Source: Rubrivivax sp.
GTDB taxonomy: Bacteria > Pseudomonadota > Gammaproteobacteria > Burkholderiales > Burkholderiaceae_C
DNA: 55,385 nt
Reading direction: 5' to 3'
Assembly: GCA_024641945.1 (NCBI GenBank)
Contig: JAHECD010000018.1
Coordinates: 1 to 55,385 of the forward strand
Below the pieces are notes generated by a model. It was given only the letters and a program-made list of their open reading frames with translations, searched no databases and was not told the DNA's origin. This document shows positions 18,559-29,049 of this stretch, piece after piece (position 1 is the first letter of the stretch; the number at the start of each line of letters is the position of its first letter). The translations under genes and the position numbers were made by a program.

Positions 18559-20375
18559 GCGGCCGTGTCCAACGTCGCGGTATCCGCAGCACCATGCAGC
18601 GGCGCAAGTTCGTCGTTGCTGTCGCGGCCCGCCGCGGCGCCGGGATGCAGGGCGTCTTGCAAGTCACGCGCAGTGATTTCGAGCGTTCGTGCAAAGCGCT
18701 GTGCGACGCGCGCCAACGCTGCGGCCTGCTTTGCGGCTGGCAGTTCGATCGTCTCGACGGTTTCGTTCGCACAACTGCCCACGAGCCGCAGCATGTCATT
18801 GTCGTTCTCGGGGGCGTGCACGGCCGTACTCATCGGCAAACGGCGGATCATGTGCAGGACATCGTCGTCCAGGCCCCAGTGCCGCGCTACGGCCGCGCCG
18901 ATCGAATCGATGTCAGCACCGATGACCGCGAACGATGCGGCTTGCTCGCTCATTCCGGGTTCCTCCTTGCCACCCTGCTCCGCCGGCGGACCCGGCTGCA
19001 TCAGGCGCCGGATCTGGCGCGAGTCGTCGGCGAAGTGGTACTGCACAACCAGCAGACCCAGGTTCTGCATCATGGTGATCAGGTTGACGACCTCCGCATC
19101 GTAGCCCGGCGGCCGAAGCACCTGCGCCACGCGACCGGCGCGGCGAACGCGGGAAAGGAGACGCTCCAGATCACGCGCACCACTGTCGTCGAGTGGGCCC
19201 GGCCAGGGTCGAAGCGCCAGTGCCGCGCGCCGCACGCCGTCGAGGCCCAGCATGGCAATGGCGCGACGCACAGTCAGGACGGGCCCGGTTCCGGCGACCT
19301 GCGCGCCGCGAACCTGGGCCGTATTCACGGCGCGCAGCATCTCGAAAGATAGCGCCAGGTCTTGCATGACGACCTCGGCGAGTTCATTCGTGCGTTCACG
19401 CTCCATCATGGCAAGACGGGCGGCACGCTCGGGTGCGCCCGGCGAACCAGGCAGCACGCCAACCGCGTGCAACCGGTCCAACAGCAGGGCCAATGGACCA
19501 CCACCGGATTCGGAGTCCGCACGGAGCCATCCTTCGAGCGCGCTGACCAGCGTGCGGGCGCTGCGATAGCGCTGTCGCTCCTGGCGGTCGGTAGCGCGAT
19601 TGGCGATCGCCCGAAGCGCATCGGGTATCGGCCTTGGTGTACTCCAGGGCAGTCGCACGATATCTCGCCCGAGCGGCGGCATCCGTTCTGCCGCCTTGCC
19701 GGTGTCCGGCTCCTCCAACGGTGCCTGCCCGGTAAGTGCCTGGTGGAGCACGAGTCCAAGCGTGAGCACGTCGCGCTGTGCGGCACGGCGCTGCGCTCGC
19801 AGCCGATCGGTCTGGCTCGTTCCGGTGTGGATCGCCGCGTCGACGTTCTCGTCGTCCGGCGTGGCGGCTGCCGCATCGAGTGCGACCTCCAGCCCCATGA
19901 TGCGCGCCTGCCCGCCTTCCTCCGAGACCAGCAGGTAAGCCTGCAGGTCGCCGTGAACGGCGCCCGCCTCGTGCGCGTACGCCAAACCCTGCCCGATCTG
20001 CGCCAGCGCCAGTGCTGCGTCGCGCGCTGGCAGCCCCTGCTTGGCCACACGACCGTCCAGCGTCGACACACAATCGGCGTCGTAGACGACATAGGGCCAT
20101 CGGTCATGCACGCCGACCTCGACCGCAGGCGCGATATTCGGATGATTCAGACGTGATGCCTTGCGTGCGGCATGTTCCCAATGGCTCGCCGCAGCTGCGT
20201 CGTGCGGCTGCGTTCGCGGCAGGACGATCACGACGGGTTGATGCACACCAGGGTCCTGCGCAATCCACGCCATCGTGCGTTGGCTGCGACCCAGCAACTC
20301 GCGCAACTCGAAACGGCCGAACTTGCGCACGGCAGTGGTTCGCGCCGGTGAGGGATTGGCGTCAGGCTCGGACAT
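18555..20375 (-). CDS. pseudokinase - HDOD protein
   Basis: 606 aa from the ATG at 20375 (a TTG at 20387 would add MSDP). The N-terminal domain aligns with the kinase of the next gene (both start GRFELRxLLG) but has lost catalysis: the glycine loop is GRSQRTMA, the beta-3 Lys is Val in VVIVLPR, HRDLKPSN became HGDLQAYL, and DFG became GLE (in RIMGLEVA). The C-terminal half is an HDOD domain ([37 protein letters not shown]) without GAF. It probably binds and regulates the downstream kinase, or lends it a scaffold; this is inference from the 4-base overlap and shared architecture. The gene is divergent from trxA. Confidence 0.85.
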   Translation of the reverse strand: MSEPDANPSPARTTAVRKFGRFELRELLGRSQRTMAWIAQDPGVHQPVVIVLPRTQPHDAAAASHWEHAARKASRLNHPNIAPAVEVGVHDRWPYVVYDADCVSTLDGRVAKQGLPARDAALALAQIGQGLAYAHEAGAVHGDLQAYLLVSEEGGQARIMGLEVALDAAAATPDDENVDAAIHTGTSQTDRLRAQRRAAQRDVLTLGLVLHQALTGQAPLEEPDTGKAAERMPPLGRDIVRLPWSTPRPIPDALRAIANRATDRQERQRYRSARTLVSALEGWLRADSESGGGPLALLLDRLHAVGVLPGSPGAPERAARLAMMERERTNELAEVVMQDLALSFEMLRAVNTAQVRGAQVAGTGPVLTVRRAIAMLGLDGVRRAALALRPWPGPLDDSGARDLERLLSRVRRAGRVAQVLRPPGYDAEVVNLITMMQNLGLLVVQYHFADDSRQIRRLMQPGPPAEQGGKEEPGMSEQAASFAVIGADIDSIGAAVARHWGLDDDVLHMIRRLPMSTAVHAPENDNDMLRLVGSCANETVETIELPAAKQAAALARVAQRFARTLEITARDLQDALHPGAAAGRDSNDELAPLHGAADTATLDTAA

Positions 20376-20578
20376 GGGATCGGACAAGGACTTGCCCCCA
20401 TTGGACTTCGGCGGGGTGTATGCCCAAGCGGCAAAGTGCGGTCAAAACCGGCGCCAGTTCACCTTCAGACGCCGTTCCCGGCACGGCGAGTGCGGCTGGG
20501 GCAGCAAACCGCTCGATGTGTCAGAATCTCAGCGCCACGATGCGCACCGTGCGCAGCCGCGGGCTGGAGAGAATCCCA

Positions 20579-20908
20579 ATGAGCAGTGAATCGATCAAGC
20601 ACATCACCGACGCCTCCTTCGACGCCGACGTGCTGAAAGCCGACAAACCGGTCCTGGTGGACTATTGGGCCGAATGGTGCGGCCCGTGCAAGATGATTGC
20701 TCCGATCCTTGAAGAAGTGTCCAAGGACTATGGCGACCGCCTGCAGATCACCAAGATGAACGTCGACGAAAACCAGGAGGTGCCCGCCAAGTTCGGCATC
20801 CGTGGCATCCCGACGCTGATGCTGTTCAAGGGCGGCGAACTCGTCGCCACCAAGGTCGGCGCACTGCCGAAAGCTCAGTTGACCGCGTTCCTCGACGGTC
20901 ACCTATAA
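20579..20908 (+). CDS. trxA: thioredoxin 1
   Basis: 109 aa, standard length. The redox motif WCGPC (Cys34, Cys37) sits in [18 protein letters not shown], and the cis-Pro loop is [14 protein letters not shown]. It reduces protein disulfides in the cytoplasm, recharged by thioredoxin reductase. GGAGA (20566-20570) lies 8 bases before the ATG. Followed by rho, an order conserved in many proteobacteria. Confidence 0.96.
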   Translation: MSSESIKHITDASFDADVLKADKPVLVDYWAEWCGPCKMIAPILEEVSKDYGDRLQITKMNVDENQEVPAKFGIRGIPTLMLFKGGELVATKVGALPKAQLTAFLDGHL

Positions 20909-20909
20909 T
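20879..20909 (+). promoter_or_regulatory. rho promoter at the 3' end of trxA
   Basis: A perfect TATAAT (20904-20909) overlaps the trxA stop codon; TTGACC (20879-20884) lies upstream with a long 19-bp spacer. It would produce a rho transcript with a leader of about 225 bases. Confidence 0.55.
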
Positions 20910-20915
20910 GCGTCT

Positions 20916-21140
20916 CTGACGTCGGTGCGGCGAAGGCCACAAGCCAGCCGCCCCGTCCGAGCCGACAGGCCCCTGCGCATCCGCGTGGCAGCCCGTACGG
21001 TCCAACGAATCGGCGTCATGCCGCTCGGACCCTCCCCGAACATTTTTCACGCCTGACGGACTGTGCCCACGGATTGTGCCGCGGGAATGCAGCCGATTGT
21101 CACAGCGCCCGGCAGGCGCGATTTCCCCGAGGTGTACACG
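20916..21140 (+). promoter_or_regulatory. long 5' leader of rho
   Basis: About 225 bases without a convincing gene. It includes a nested inverted repeat (GGTCC at about 21000 with GGACC near 21031, and an inner CGGC/GCCG). Rho is known to attenuate its own transcription in the leader in E. coli, and a long leader here fits the same use, but no specific Rho site can be proven by eye. Confidence 0.35.
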
Positions 21141-22403
21141 ATGCACTTGTCCGAACTGAAGGCCCAGCACGTCTCCGAACTCATCACGATGGGCGAGGCG
21201 CTGGAGATCGAAAACGTCAGCCGCCTGCGCAAGCAGGAGTTGATGTTCGCGATCATGAAGAAGCGCGCCAAGGCCGGCGAGCAGGTATTTGGCGACGGTG
21301 TACTCGAAGTCCTGCCCGACGGGTTCGGTTTCCTGCGATCCATCGAAGCCAGTTTCATGGCGAGCACCGACGATATCTATTTGTCGCCGAGCCAGATCCG
21401 GCGCTTCAACCTGCACACCGGCGACATGATCGAGGGGGAAGTGCGGGTCCCGAAGGACGGCGAGCGTTACTTTGCGCTGGTCAAGGTCGACCGGGTCAAC
21501 GGCCTGACGCCCGAGGAGAACAAGCACAAGATCATGTTCGAGAACTTGACGCCCTTGTTTCCCAAGGAGCAGTTCAAGCTCGAGCGCGACATCAAGACCG
21601 AAGAAAACATCACCGGTCGAATCATCGACCTCGTCGCACCTATCGGCAAAGGCCAGCGTGCGCTTCTCGTCGCCCAGCCCAAGACGGGCAAGACGATGAT
21701 GATGCAGCACATCGCGCATGCCCTGGTCGCCAATCACCCCGACGCCCACTTGATGGTGCTGCTGGTCGACGAGCGACCGGAAGAAGTGACCGAGATGCAG
21801 CGCACCGTGCGCGGCGAGGTCATCAGTTCAACGTTTGACGAGCCCGCCGCACGACACGTCCAGGTGGCCGAGATGGTGATCGAACGTGCCAAGCGTCTCG
21901 TCGAACTCAAGAAGGACGTGATCATCCTGCTCGACTCGATCACCCGCCTTGCGCGCGCCTACAACAACGTGCTGCCGTCGTCGGGCAAGGTATTGACGGG
22001 CGGCGTGGACGCCAATGCGCTGCAACGTCCGAAGCGTTTTTTCGGTGCCGCACGCAACGTCGAGGAAGGCGGCTCGTTGACGATCATCGGTACGGCGCTG
22101 ATCGACACCGGCAGCCGGATGGACGAAGTGATCTACGAGGAATTCAAGGGCACGGGCAACTGCGAGATCCACCTTGACCGCCGCATGGCGGAGAAGCGTG
22201 TGTATCCGTCCATCCTGATCAACAAGTCCGGTACCCGACGCGAGGAGCTGCTCCTCAAGCCCGAGATCCTGCAGAAGACCTGGATCCTGCGAAAGCTGCT
22301 CTATCCAATGGACGAGATCGAGTCCATGGAGTTCATGCTCGACAAGATGAAGGCCAGCAAGAACAACCTCGACTTCTTCGACATGATGCGTCGAGGCGGT
22401 TGA
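21141..22403 (+). CDS. rho: transcription termination factor Rho
   Basis: 420 aa, normal length. An N-terminal RNA-binding domain ([15 protein letters not shown], then the cold-shock-like [12 protein letters not shown]) is followed by the RecA-like ATPase with P-loop [12 protein letters not shown] (about 178-189), [13 protein letters not shown], the Q-loop region and [12 protein letters not shown]; it ends in the typical [13 protein letters not shown] region. The hexamer translocates on RNA and ends transcription. The ATG at 21141 has GAGG 9 bases upstream. Confidence 0.97.
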   Translation: MHLSELKAQHVSELITMGEALEIENVSRLRKQELMFAIMKKRAKAGEQVFGDGVLEVLPDGFGFLRSIEASFMASTDDIYLSPSQIRRFNLHTGDMIEGEVRVPKDGERYFALVKVDRVNGLTPEENKHKIMFENLTPLFPKEQFKLERDIKTEENITGRIIDLVAPIGKGQRALLVAQPKTGKTMMMQHIAHALVANHPDAHLMVLLVDERPEEVTEMQRTVRGEVISSTFDEPAARHVQVAEMVIERAKRLVELKKDVIILLDSITRLARAYNNVLPSSGKVLTGGVDANALQRPKRFFGAARNVEEGGSLTIIGTALIDTGSRMDEVIYEEFKGTGNCEIHLDRRMAEKRVYPSILINKSGTRREELLLKPEILQKTWILRKLLYPMDEIESMEFMLDKMKASKNNLDFFDMMRRGG

Positions 22404-22416
22404 GCTTCTTTGTGGC

Positions 22417-22422
22417 TATAAT
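22417..22422 (+). promoter_or_regulatory. -10 box upstream of rpmE2
   Basis: Perfect TATAAT 14 bases after the rho stop. No good -35 hexamer at 16-18 bp. It predicts a leader of about 70 bases for the L31 gene, and rho read-through may add to its expression. Confidence 0.5.
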
Positions 22423-22497
22423 GCGCGGTTTTCCGCTTACGGCAAGTGCGACGCAAGGTGCGCCGTGGCTCCCGACTCCCCCAGCGAGGTTCCCTAA

Positions 22498-22758
22498 ATG
22501 AAAGATGGCATCCATCCGGCGTACCGCGAAGTCTGCTTCGTGGACTTGTCCAATGGTTTCAAGTTCGTCACGCGGTCCTGCTTGCAGTCGAAGGAAACCA
22601 TCAAGATGGACGATGGTCGCGAACTTCCCTTGATGAAGCTCGAAACGACCAGCGAGACGCACCCTTTCTACACGGGCACGCAGAAGAGCGTGGACAGCCT
22701 GGGCGGACGTGTCGAGAAATTCCGCAACAAGTTTGCGCACGTCGGCCTGAAGAAGTAG
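22498..22758 (+). CDS. rpmE2: 50S ribosomal protein L31, type B
   Basis: 86 aa. Starts [14 protein letters not shown] and contains [26 protein letters not shown]. The zinc-binding CxxC of type A L31 is absent, which marks the zinc-independent paralogue usually induced when zinc is short. No Zur site is evident upstream, and it directly follows rho, so it may be the main L31 here. Confidence 0.95.
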   Translation: MKDGIHPAYREVCFVDLSNGFKFVTRSCLQSKETIKMDDGRELPLMKLETTSETHPFYTGTQKSVDSLGGRVEKFRNKFAHVGLKK

Positions 22759-22818
22759 CCGCGACGGTCCGGCAGGCTTCGCCGGAACTTCACATGCGAC
22801 GCAACCTCTGCGTCATTC

Positions 22819-22842
22819 AAGGGCAGCGCAAGCTGCCCTTTT
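22819..22842 (+). terminator. intrinsic terminator of rpmE2
   Basis: AAGGGCAGC and GCTGCCCTT pair perfectly across a GCAA tetraloop and run into TTTT. A clear Rho-independent terminator about 60 bases after the stop codon. Confidence 0.8.
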
Positions 22843-22867
22843 GCATGGGCGCTACGATGCCCGCTCG

Positions 22868-24532
22868 ATGAACAAGCCCAACCCCGCCCTGGTGACGCAA
22901 CGCGCGGTGCAGCGCCTGCCGCGACTCGCCTTGCTGCTTCTGTGCGCGGCTTGGGTCATTCCCGGCATCTTTGGGCGCGACCCATGGCGCAACGAGGACG
23001 TCACCGCATTCGGACTGATGAGCGCACTCGCCGAAGGACGCACGGCTTGGATGACGCCAACGCTCGGGGGTGTCTTTTCGGATGTGGCCCTGCTGCCCCA
23101 CTGGCTTGGTGCGGCATTCATATTGGTGCTTTCTCCCACCGTCGACGCTGCGCTGGCGGCGCGCCTGCCCTTTGCCATCTTGTTGGCGCTGACACTGGCG
23201 CTCACCTGGTATACGACGTTCCACCTGGCCCGCACCGAGGCGGCGCAGCCCGTCGCATTCGCTTTTGGCGGTGAAGCCCTTCCGATCGATTACGCACGTG
23301 CTGTGGCCGACGGCGCCGTTCTTGCTGCCATTGCCACGTTGGGTATGCTGCAGCTGGGCCACGAGACCACGCCGGAGCTGGTGCAGCTTTTCGCCACGAG
23401 CCTGTTCCTTTGGGCCTTGGCAGCGGCACCGTACCGGATGGCCCGGGCGCGGATAGGCGTATTCGCAGCCCTTGCCGCGCTTGCCGCGAGCGGCGCACCC
23501 ACGATGGCCCTGCTCTTCGGATTGCTCGGCGGTGTCATCTGCGCGTTGTCCGGATACGACCAGGTGCGCCGTTTTGCAGTCTGGGTTGCCGCAGCGACAG
23601 TGCTATCGACGTTGGTTGCGCAATCCATCGGTGCCTGGGCATGGCGGCTGGACTTTCAGCCCACTGGGGCGCAGATCGTCCAGATCCTGCGGCAATGGGT
23701 GTGGTTCATGTGGCCCGCCTGGTTGCTGGCGCTTTGGACTTTGCTCCAGTGGCGCCGCCAATGGCGCAAGCGACACGTCTCCGTGCCGCTGGGCACGGTG
23801 CTCGTCGCTGTCGGTTCAAGCGTCTGGATGGGCGGCAGCGACCGAGCCCTGCTGCTGGCGCTGCCCGGTCTGGCCGTGCTGGCGGCATTTGCACTGCCCA
23901 CGCTGCGTCGAAGCGCCTCTGCCGCGGTCGACTGGTTCTCGGTATTTTTCTTTACCGCCTGCGTCTTGTTCGTATGGGCGATGTACATCGCCATCCAGAC
24001 CGGCACACCGGCCCAGTGGGCAGCCAACGTGGCGCGTTTGGCACCAGGCTTCGAACCCCAGTTCTCGCTCGCGGAGTTGGTCTTTGCGACGCTGGGCACC
24101 GGGGCCTGGCTGGGTCTCGTGCGCTGGCGCACGGGCCGGCAACAGCATGCCCTCTGGAAGAGCCTGGTCCTGCCAGCCGGAGGTGTCGCTTTGTGCTGGC
24201 TTCTTCTGATGACACTTTGGCTGCCGCTGCTGGACTTCGGGCGCAGTGCGCGCCCTGTCATCGAGCGTGCATCGAGCCACATCGGCCGGGTCACCTGCCT
24301 GGCGGCTCCAGGCGTTTCGCCAACGATGGTGGCGTCTTTCGAGGTTTTTGGACGCTATATCGTGGACGCGAGGCCCGAGGCCGCGACGCGTAGCACTTGC
24401 GCGGTCCTCATCAATGTTGCGAGAGTGTCGTCGTCGCCGACGATCAGCGGCTGGGTACTTGTGGCTGCGGAGCGGCGCAGCACCAGCAGCAGTGAACTCG
24501 TGTCAATCTATCGCCGCGCCGGCATCCGCTGA
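22868..24532 (+). CDS. ArnT/GT39-like integral membrane protein
   Basis: 554 aa. It has roughly a dozen hydrophobic segments and a short polar C-terminal domain. The first periplasmic loop has GRDPWRNEDVTAFGLM, similar to the DPW/DE motif near the active site of membrane glycosyltransferases of the ArnT/PMT type that use undecaprenyl-linked sugars. Substrate and acceptor unknown. The ATG at 22868 follows TACGAT by 9 bases, with no Shine-Dalgarno. Its 3' end overlaps the end of the convergent phoR gene by 30 bases. Confidence 0.7.
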   Translation: MNKPNPALVTQRAVQRLPRLALLLLCAAWVIPGIFGRDPWRNEDVTAFGLMSALAEGRTAWMTPTLGGVFSDVALLPHWLGAAFILVLSPTVDAALAARLPFAILLALTLALTWYTTFHLARTEAAQPVAFAFGGEALPIDYARAVADGAVLAAIATLGMLQLGHETTPELVQLFATSLFLWALAAAPYRMARARIGVFAALAALAASGAPTMALLFGLLGGVICALSGYDQVRRFAVWVAAATVLSTLVAQSIGAWAWRLDFQPTGAQIVQILRQWVWFMWPAWLLALWTLLQWRRQWRKRHVSVPLGTVLVAVGSSVWMGGSDRALLLALPGLAVLAAFALPTLRRSASAAVDWFSVFFFTACVLFVWAMYIAIQTGTPAQWAANVARLAPGFEPQFSLAELVFATLGTGAWLGLVRWRTGRQQHALWKSLVLPAGGVALCWLLLMTLWLPLLDFGRSARPVIERASSHIGRVTCLAAPGVSPTMVASFEVFGRYIVDARPEAATRSTCAVLINVARVSSSPTISGWVLVAAERRSTSSSELVSIYRRAGIR

Positions 24533-25873
24533 CGGCCTTCCGCTCGGAGCCACCGGAATTCGACCGACCTGCTGGACACGCGACGGCGGGAAAATCAGCC
24601 TGAAGCAGGACCCCTTGCCCGGTTCGCTCTCGATATCGATCTCGCCACCATGCCGCTGCATGACATGCTTGACGATGGAGAGTCCAAGCCCTGTTCCGCC
24701 CGTCTCTCGCGATCGGCTGCCATCAACCCGATAGAAGCGTTCTGTCAGCCTCGGCAGATGTTCGCGCGAGATGCCGCGTCCGGTATCCTGCACCTCGAAG
24801 GCGCCGCCGCCGTCGCGGCGTTCGATCCAGCGGACTTCGACACGGCCGCCTTCGGCTGTGTAGCGAACAGCGTTGGTAACCAGGTTTCCAAGCGCGCTCT
24901 GCAATTCGCTCACGTTGCCCGCAAGTCGGACACCGTCGACAGGCCCGAACACGACATCGTGCCGCCCGGCAGACAGCGCCAATGCCTCGGCCTGCGCCTG
25001 ATCGAAGAGGCTGCGCACAGCGATCCAGGTGTCCGGCGCTGGGCGAGGGCTGCCTTCGAGTTGCGCCAGCGTCAGCAGGTCGGCCACGAGGGCCTGCATG
25101 CGGATGGTCTGTTGTTCCATCAACGTGAGCACGCGGCGGCGCTCGACGTCGGTCAGTGGAAGCGAAGCCAAGGTCTCGACGAATCCTGCCAGCACCGTCA
25201 ACGGCGTGCGAATTTCGTGCGACACGTTGGCAACGAAGTCGCGCCGCATCGCCTCGGTGCGCTCGCGCTCGGTGATGTCCTGCGAAAGCACGAGCCGCTT
25301 GCCGTCGCCATAGGTGCGCACGATCACACTGAGCATGCCTTGGCCCTTGGGCCCGGGGAAGGTAACGGGTTGATCGTGCTGCCCACCCTGAAGATAGGCG
25401 ACAAACGCGGGGTCGCGGACGAGATTGGTCACCCGCTGCATTCGGTCGCGATGCGGGTCGAGCCCGAAGTGGTCCGCCGCGACCGTGTTGCACCACTCGA
25501 TCTGCTCCTGCCGGTCGAGCATCAGCACGCCGTTCGGCGACGCCTCAATGGCTGACAGAAAGTCGCGCCGCTGCTCACGTTCCAGCGCGAGCTCGCGCTC
25601 ACGGTCCCTCAGCGTCCGTTCGACGTAGTAGCCCAGTTCGCCCCAGAACGCGGGTGCGCGCGGTGCGGAATGCTCGACGCCGCCCCGAAGCCAACTCATC
25701 AGCCGGTATCCCCGCATCCGGTCGAAAAACGCGGCAGATCCTGCGCCGACCGTGCTTCCGATCACGGTCAGCACCACCACGACGTCGTTGGCCCAACCAA
25801 TCGCGGCGCCAAGGAGGGCACCGACGGCGGCAGCCAGGGCCACCACGAGTGCACGACGCAAAACCCAATTCAT
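24503..25873 (-). CDS. phoR: phosphate regulon sensor histidine kinase PhoR
   Basis: 456 aa. Two N-terminal membrane helices (about 5-50), a PAS domain (about 105-200, FLSAIEASPNGVLMLDRQ), the phospho-acceptor His219 in FVANVSHEIRTPLTVLAG, and the HATPase domain with the N box (ALGNLVTNAVRYT), DTGRGI and GGTGLGLSIVKHV. It phosphorylates PhoB when phosphate is low and is restrained by PstSCAB/PhoU. Last gene of the pst-pho cluster, 20 bases after phoB. Confidence 0.95.
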   Translation of the reverse strand: MNWVLRRALVVALAAAVGALLGAAIGWANDVVVVLTVIGSTVGAGSAAFFDRMRGYRLMSWLRGGVEHSAPRAPAFWGELGYYVERTLRDRERELALEREQRRDFLSAIEASPNGVLMLDRQEQIEWCNTVAADHFGLDPHRDRMQRVTNLVRDPAFVAYLQGGQHDQPVTFPGPKGQGMLSVIVRTYGDGKRLVLSQDITERERTEAMRRDFVANVSHEIRTPLTVLAGFVETLASLPLTDVERRRVLTLMEQQTIRMQALVADLLTLAQLEGSPRPAPDTWIAVRSLFDQAQAEALALSAGRHDVVFGPVDGVRLAGNVSELQSALGNLVTNAVRYTAEGGRVEVRWIERRDGGGAFEVQDTGRGISREHLPRLTERFYRVDGSRSRETGGTGLGLSIVKHVMQRHGGEIDIESEPGKGSCFRLIFPPSRVQQVGRIPVAPSGRPSADAGAAID

Positions 25874-25893
25874 GCGCCGGCTCGCTTGCCAGG

Positions 25894-26610
25894 TCAGGCG
25901 GCCATGGACCCGGCCGCAGGACGGACGAGACGGTATCCAGAGCCGCGAACGGTCTCGACCCAGCTGTCGCAGCCCGCCGGTGCAAGCGCCTCGCGCAGCC
26001 GCTTGATGTGGACGTCGACGGTACGCTCCTCGATGAAGACATGATCGCCCCAGACGCGGTCCAGGAGCTGCGCGCGGCTGTGGACTCGCTCGGGGTGCGT
26101 CATGAAGAAATGCAGAAGCCTGAATTCAGTGGGCCCTACACGGACCTCGAAGACATCGCCCCCGTCGCCGCACGTCACCCGACGCGTGGCCGGATCGAGC
26201 ACGAGCCCACCCACGCGCACCGCATCTTCCAACGCCTGCGGAGCACGGCGGCGCAGCACGGCACGGATCCGCGCCAGCAGTTCCTTGGGCGAAAAGGGCT
26301 TGGTCAGATAGTCATCGGCACCGGCCTCGAGCCCGGTGACGGTATCGGCTTCCTCGCTGCGCGCGGTGAGCATGATGACCGGTAGTTCGCGCGTGCGTTC
26401 GTCGGCACGCCACCGGCGCGCCAGCGAAAGCCCGCTCTGCCCCGGCAACATCCAGTCGAGCAGGACCATGGCCGGCAACGCCCGATCGACTTCGCGTTGG
26501 GCGTCCTCGGCTGTGGCGGCAATCGTGATTTCGAAACCCGCGTGGCGCAGGTTGATCGCGATCAGTTCGGCAATCGCCGACTCGTCCTCGACCACCAGTA
26601 TCCGCGTCAT
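25894..26610 (-). CDS. phoB: phosphate regulon response regulator PhoB
   Basis: 238 aa OmpR-type regulator. Receiver with Asp52 (LLDWMLPG), conserved Lys in YLTKPFSPKELLAR, then a winged-helix DNA-binding domain (FRLLHFFMTHPERVHSRAQLL, ERTVDVHIKRLREAL). It binds Pho boxes and recruits RNA polymerase. Preceded by GGAGG; located between phoU and phoR, so controlled by the Pho boxes upstream of pstS if the cluster is one operon. Confidence 0.96.
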   Translation of the reverse strand: MTRILVVEDESAIAELIAINLRHAGFEITIAATAEDAQREVDRALPAMVLLDWMLPGQSGLSLARRWRADERTRELPVIMLTARSEEADTVTGLEAGADDYLTKPFSPKELLARIRAVLRRRAPQALEDAVRVGGLVLDPATRRVTCGDGGDVFEVRVGPTEFRLLHFFMTHPERVHSRAQLLDRVWGDHVFIEERTVDVHIKRLREALAPAGCDSWVETVRGSGYRLVRPAAGSMAA

Positions 26611-26634
26611 GCTCGCGCCTCCACGCCCATCAGT

Positions 26635-27342
26635 TCAGCGGATGGCATCTTCGACGGCGTCCATCGGCGAGTGCCGCACATCGGTGCCCTTGACGATGTA
26701 GATGATCGCCTCGGCAATGTTCTTGGCGTGGTCGCCCACGCGTTCGATCGCCTTGGCCACGAAGACCAGATCGATGCTCGACGAGATCATGCGTGGGTCC
26801 TCCATCATGTAGGTGATGAGCTTGCGCAGCAGGCCATCGAACTCCTGATCGATCTGGTCGTCCTGCTTAAGTACCTCGAGTGCTCGCTCGGTATCCAGAC
26901 GGGCAAAGGCATCGAGCGCCTTGCGCAGCTGGGCCGTCGCGAGGTCCGCCTCGAATTGCAGATCGGCCACTGGCAATCTCAAACGGCTCGAGACACCGGT
27001 ATTGATCAGCCGCTGGACCGTGCGCGCGACGCGCGCCGCTTCGTCACCGACCCGCTCGAGGTTGGCAATGCTCTTGCTCACTGCGATGAGGAGGCGCAGA
27101 TCGCGTGCGGTCGGCTGGCGGCGGGCGATGATCCCGGAGAGATCCCGGTCGATTTCCACTTCCATCCGGTTGACAAGCTCCTCTTGCTTGAGAACCTGCG
27201 TCGCCGTTTCACCGCTGAAATTTGCCAGCGCGTACATGGCTTGGGAAACCTGGCTCTCGACGAGACCGCCCATCTCGAGCACACGGGTGGAGATGCCACT
27301 GAGTTCGGCGTCGAACTGGGTCGAAAGATGTTTATCGGTCAT
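26635..27342 (-). CDS. phoU: phosphate signalling regulator PhoU
   Basis: 235 aa built of two three-helix repeats, with the metal-binding motif variants ERVGDEAARVAR and ERVGDHAKNIAEAIIY. It links PstB to PhoR and keeps the Pho regulon off in high phosphate. GAGG before the ATG; 10 bases after pstB. Confidence 0.96.
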   Translation of the reverse strand: MTDKHLSTQFDAELSGISTRVLEMGGLVESQVSQAMYALANFSGETATQVLKQEELVNRMEVEIDRDLSGIIARRQPTARDLRLLIAVSKSIANLERVGDEAARVARTVQRLINTGVSSRLRLPVADLQFEADLATAQLRKALDAFARLDTERALEVLKQDDQIDQEFDGLLRKLITYMMEDPRMISSSIDLVFVAKAIERVGDHAKNIAEAIIYIVKGTDVRHSPMDAVEDAIR

Positions 27343-27352
27343 GGGGTTCCTC

Positions 27353-28138
27353 TCAGCCGAAGCGACCGGTGATGTAGTCCTCGGTGTCTTTTCGCTTGGG
27401 CTTCATGAAAAGCTCCGAGGTCGGGCCGAACTCGATCAGGTCGCCCAGGTACATGTAGGCGGTGTAGTCGGAAACCCGCGCCGCCTGCTGCATGTTGTGG
27501 GTCACGATAACCACCGTGTAGTCGCTTTTGAGTTCGTGTATCAACTCTTCAATCTTTCCCGTCGAGATCGGGTCGAGCGCCGAGCAAGGCTCGTCCAGCA
27601 GCAGCACCTCGGGCTTGATGGCGATGCCACGCGCAATGCACAGCCGCTGCTGTTGCCCGCCTGACAGGCCCGAGCCGCTCTGATTGAGCTTGTCCTTCAC
27701 TTCGGTCCAGAGCGCGGCCTTCTTCAGCGCCCACTCGACACGTTCGTCCATCTCCACGCGGGGGAGCAGTTCGAACAAGCGAACGCCGAACGCGATGTTG
27801 TCGTAGATGGACATCGGGAAGGGCGTCGGCTTCTGGAACACCATGCCAATCTTGGCTCGGATCAGAGAGACATCGTCTTTCGACGTCAGGATGTTCTGAC
27901 CGTCGACGTTGATCTCGCCCTCGGCACGTTGGTCGGGATAGAGCTCGAACATCCGATTGAAGGTACGCAGCAAGGTGCTCTTGCCGCACCCCGACGGGCC
28001 GATGAACGCCGTGACCTTCTTGTCGGGGATCTCGATATTGATGTTCTTCAGGGCCTGGAACGATCCGTAATAGAAATCGAGGTTTCGCACCGAGATCTTC
28101 GCGGTCTCGGTCAGCGGCATGTTGACTTTGGTATCCAT
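27353..28138 (-). CDS. pstB: phosphate ABC transporter ATP-binding protein PstB
   Basis: 261 aa. Walker [10 protein letters not shown] (47-55), Q-loop [12 protein letters not shown], signature [14 protein letters not shown], Walker [13 protein letters not shown] and switch His in [10 protein letters not shown]. Homodimer powers phosphate import through PstCA. The start at 28138 (MDTKVNMPL) is preferred because upstream in-frame residues are unrelated. 20 bases after pstA. Confidence 0.97.
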   Translation of the reverse strand: MDTKVNMPLTETAKISVRNLDFYYGSFQALKNINIEIPDKKVTAFIGPSGCGKSTLLRTFNRMFELYPDQRAEGEINVDGQNILTSKDDVSLIRAKIGMVFQKPTPFPMSIYDNIAFGVRLFELLPRVEMDERVEWALKKAALWTEVKDKLNQSGSGLSGGQQQRLCIARGIAIKPEVLLLDEPCSALDPISTGKIEELIHELKSDYTVVIVTHNMQQAARVSDYTAYMYLGDLIEFGPTSELFMKPKRKDTEDYITGRFG

Positions 28139-28158
28139 GGTCGGGCTCCGTTGGGCCG

Positions 28159-29049
28159 TCAGTGCTTGTTCTTGAAGAAGAACCGGGCGACGATATTCAG
28201 CACGAGGACGCTGAGCGTGATGATTAACACTCCGGCCCAGGCCAGCTTCTGCCAATTCTCGTAGGGGCTCATTGCAAATTTGAAGATCGTCACCGGCAAG
28301 CTGGCCATCGGCTCACCGAGGTTCGACGTCCAGAACTGGTTCGACAGCGCGGTGAAGAGCAGCGGTGCGGTTTCGCCTGAAATTCGCGCAACAGCCAGCA
28401 GCACGCCAGTGATGACGCCGGCACGAGCGGCCTTGAGCGTGACGAGAGAGATGACTTTCCACTTGGGCGTGCCGAGCGCGTAGGCGGCCTCCCTCAGCGC
28501 ATTCGGGATCAGGCTGAGCATGTTCTCGGTTGTTCGGACGACCACCGGCACGACGATCAGTGCGAGCGCAAGCACGCCCGCCCAGCCGGAAAAGGACTTC
28601 ATCCGTGCCACGACCACCGCGTAGATGAACAGGCCGATGACGATGGACGGGGCCGACAGGAGGATGTCGTTGATGAATCGAGTCACCGCGCCGAGCCAGG
28701 TCTTCTGGCCATATTCAGCCAGGTAAATGCCCGACAGGATCCCGACCGGTGTCCCCAGCAAAGTGCCCATCGCCACCATCGTGAGTGAGCCGAAGATCGC
28801 ATTCGCAAGACCACCAGTTTCGGCCTGCGGCGGCGGCGTCATCTCGGTGAATACCGCCAGGTTCAGCCCGTCAAGTCCTAGGCGAAGCGTTTCGAAGAGG
28901 ATCCATACCAGCCAGAAAACGCCGAAGGCCATCGCCAGCAGCGACAGCACCAATGCGATGGCATTAAGCCGCTTGCGCTTGCGGTGCCGCGCCAGGCGGT
29001 CGGCAACTGACGTGGACCGCAGTCGCGGCATGGCGTCACTGGTGTTCAT
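28159..29049 (-). CDS. pstA: phosphate ABC transporter permease PstA
   Basis: 296 aa with six predicted membrane helices; the first begins about residue 33 ([19 protein letters not shown]). The permease EAA loop that contacts PstB is around [15 protein letters not shown]. Start codon overlaps the stop of pstC (ATGA), so the two permease subunits are co-translated. Confidence 0.96.
   Translation of the reverse strand: MNTSDAMPRLRSTSVADRLARHRKRKRLNAIALVLSLLAMAFGVFWLVWILFETLRLGLDGLNLAVFTEMTPPPQAETGGLANAIFGSLTMVAMGTLLGTPVGILSGIYLAEYGQKTWLGAVTRFINDILLSAPSIVIGLFIYAVVVARMKSFSGWAGVLALALIVVPVVVRTTENMLSLIPNALREAAYALGTPKWKVISLVTLKAARAGVITGVLLAVARISGETAPLLFTALSNQFWTSNLGEPMASLPVTIFKFAMSPYENWQKLAWAGVLIITLSVLVLNIVARFFFKNKH

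Noticed and set aside
22404..22497. tRNA-like stretch upstream of rpmE2
   Set aside because: No cloverleaf or T-loop consensus could be formed; it is a promoter and leader.
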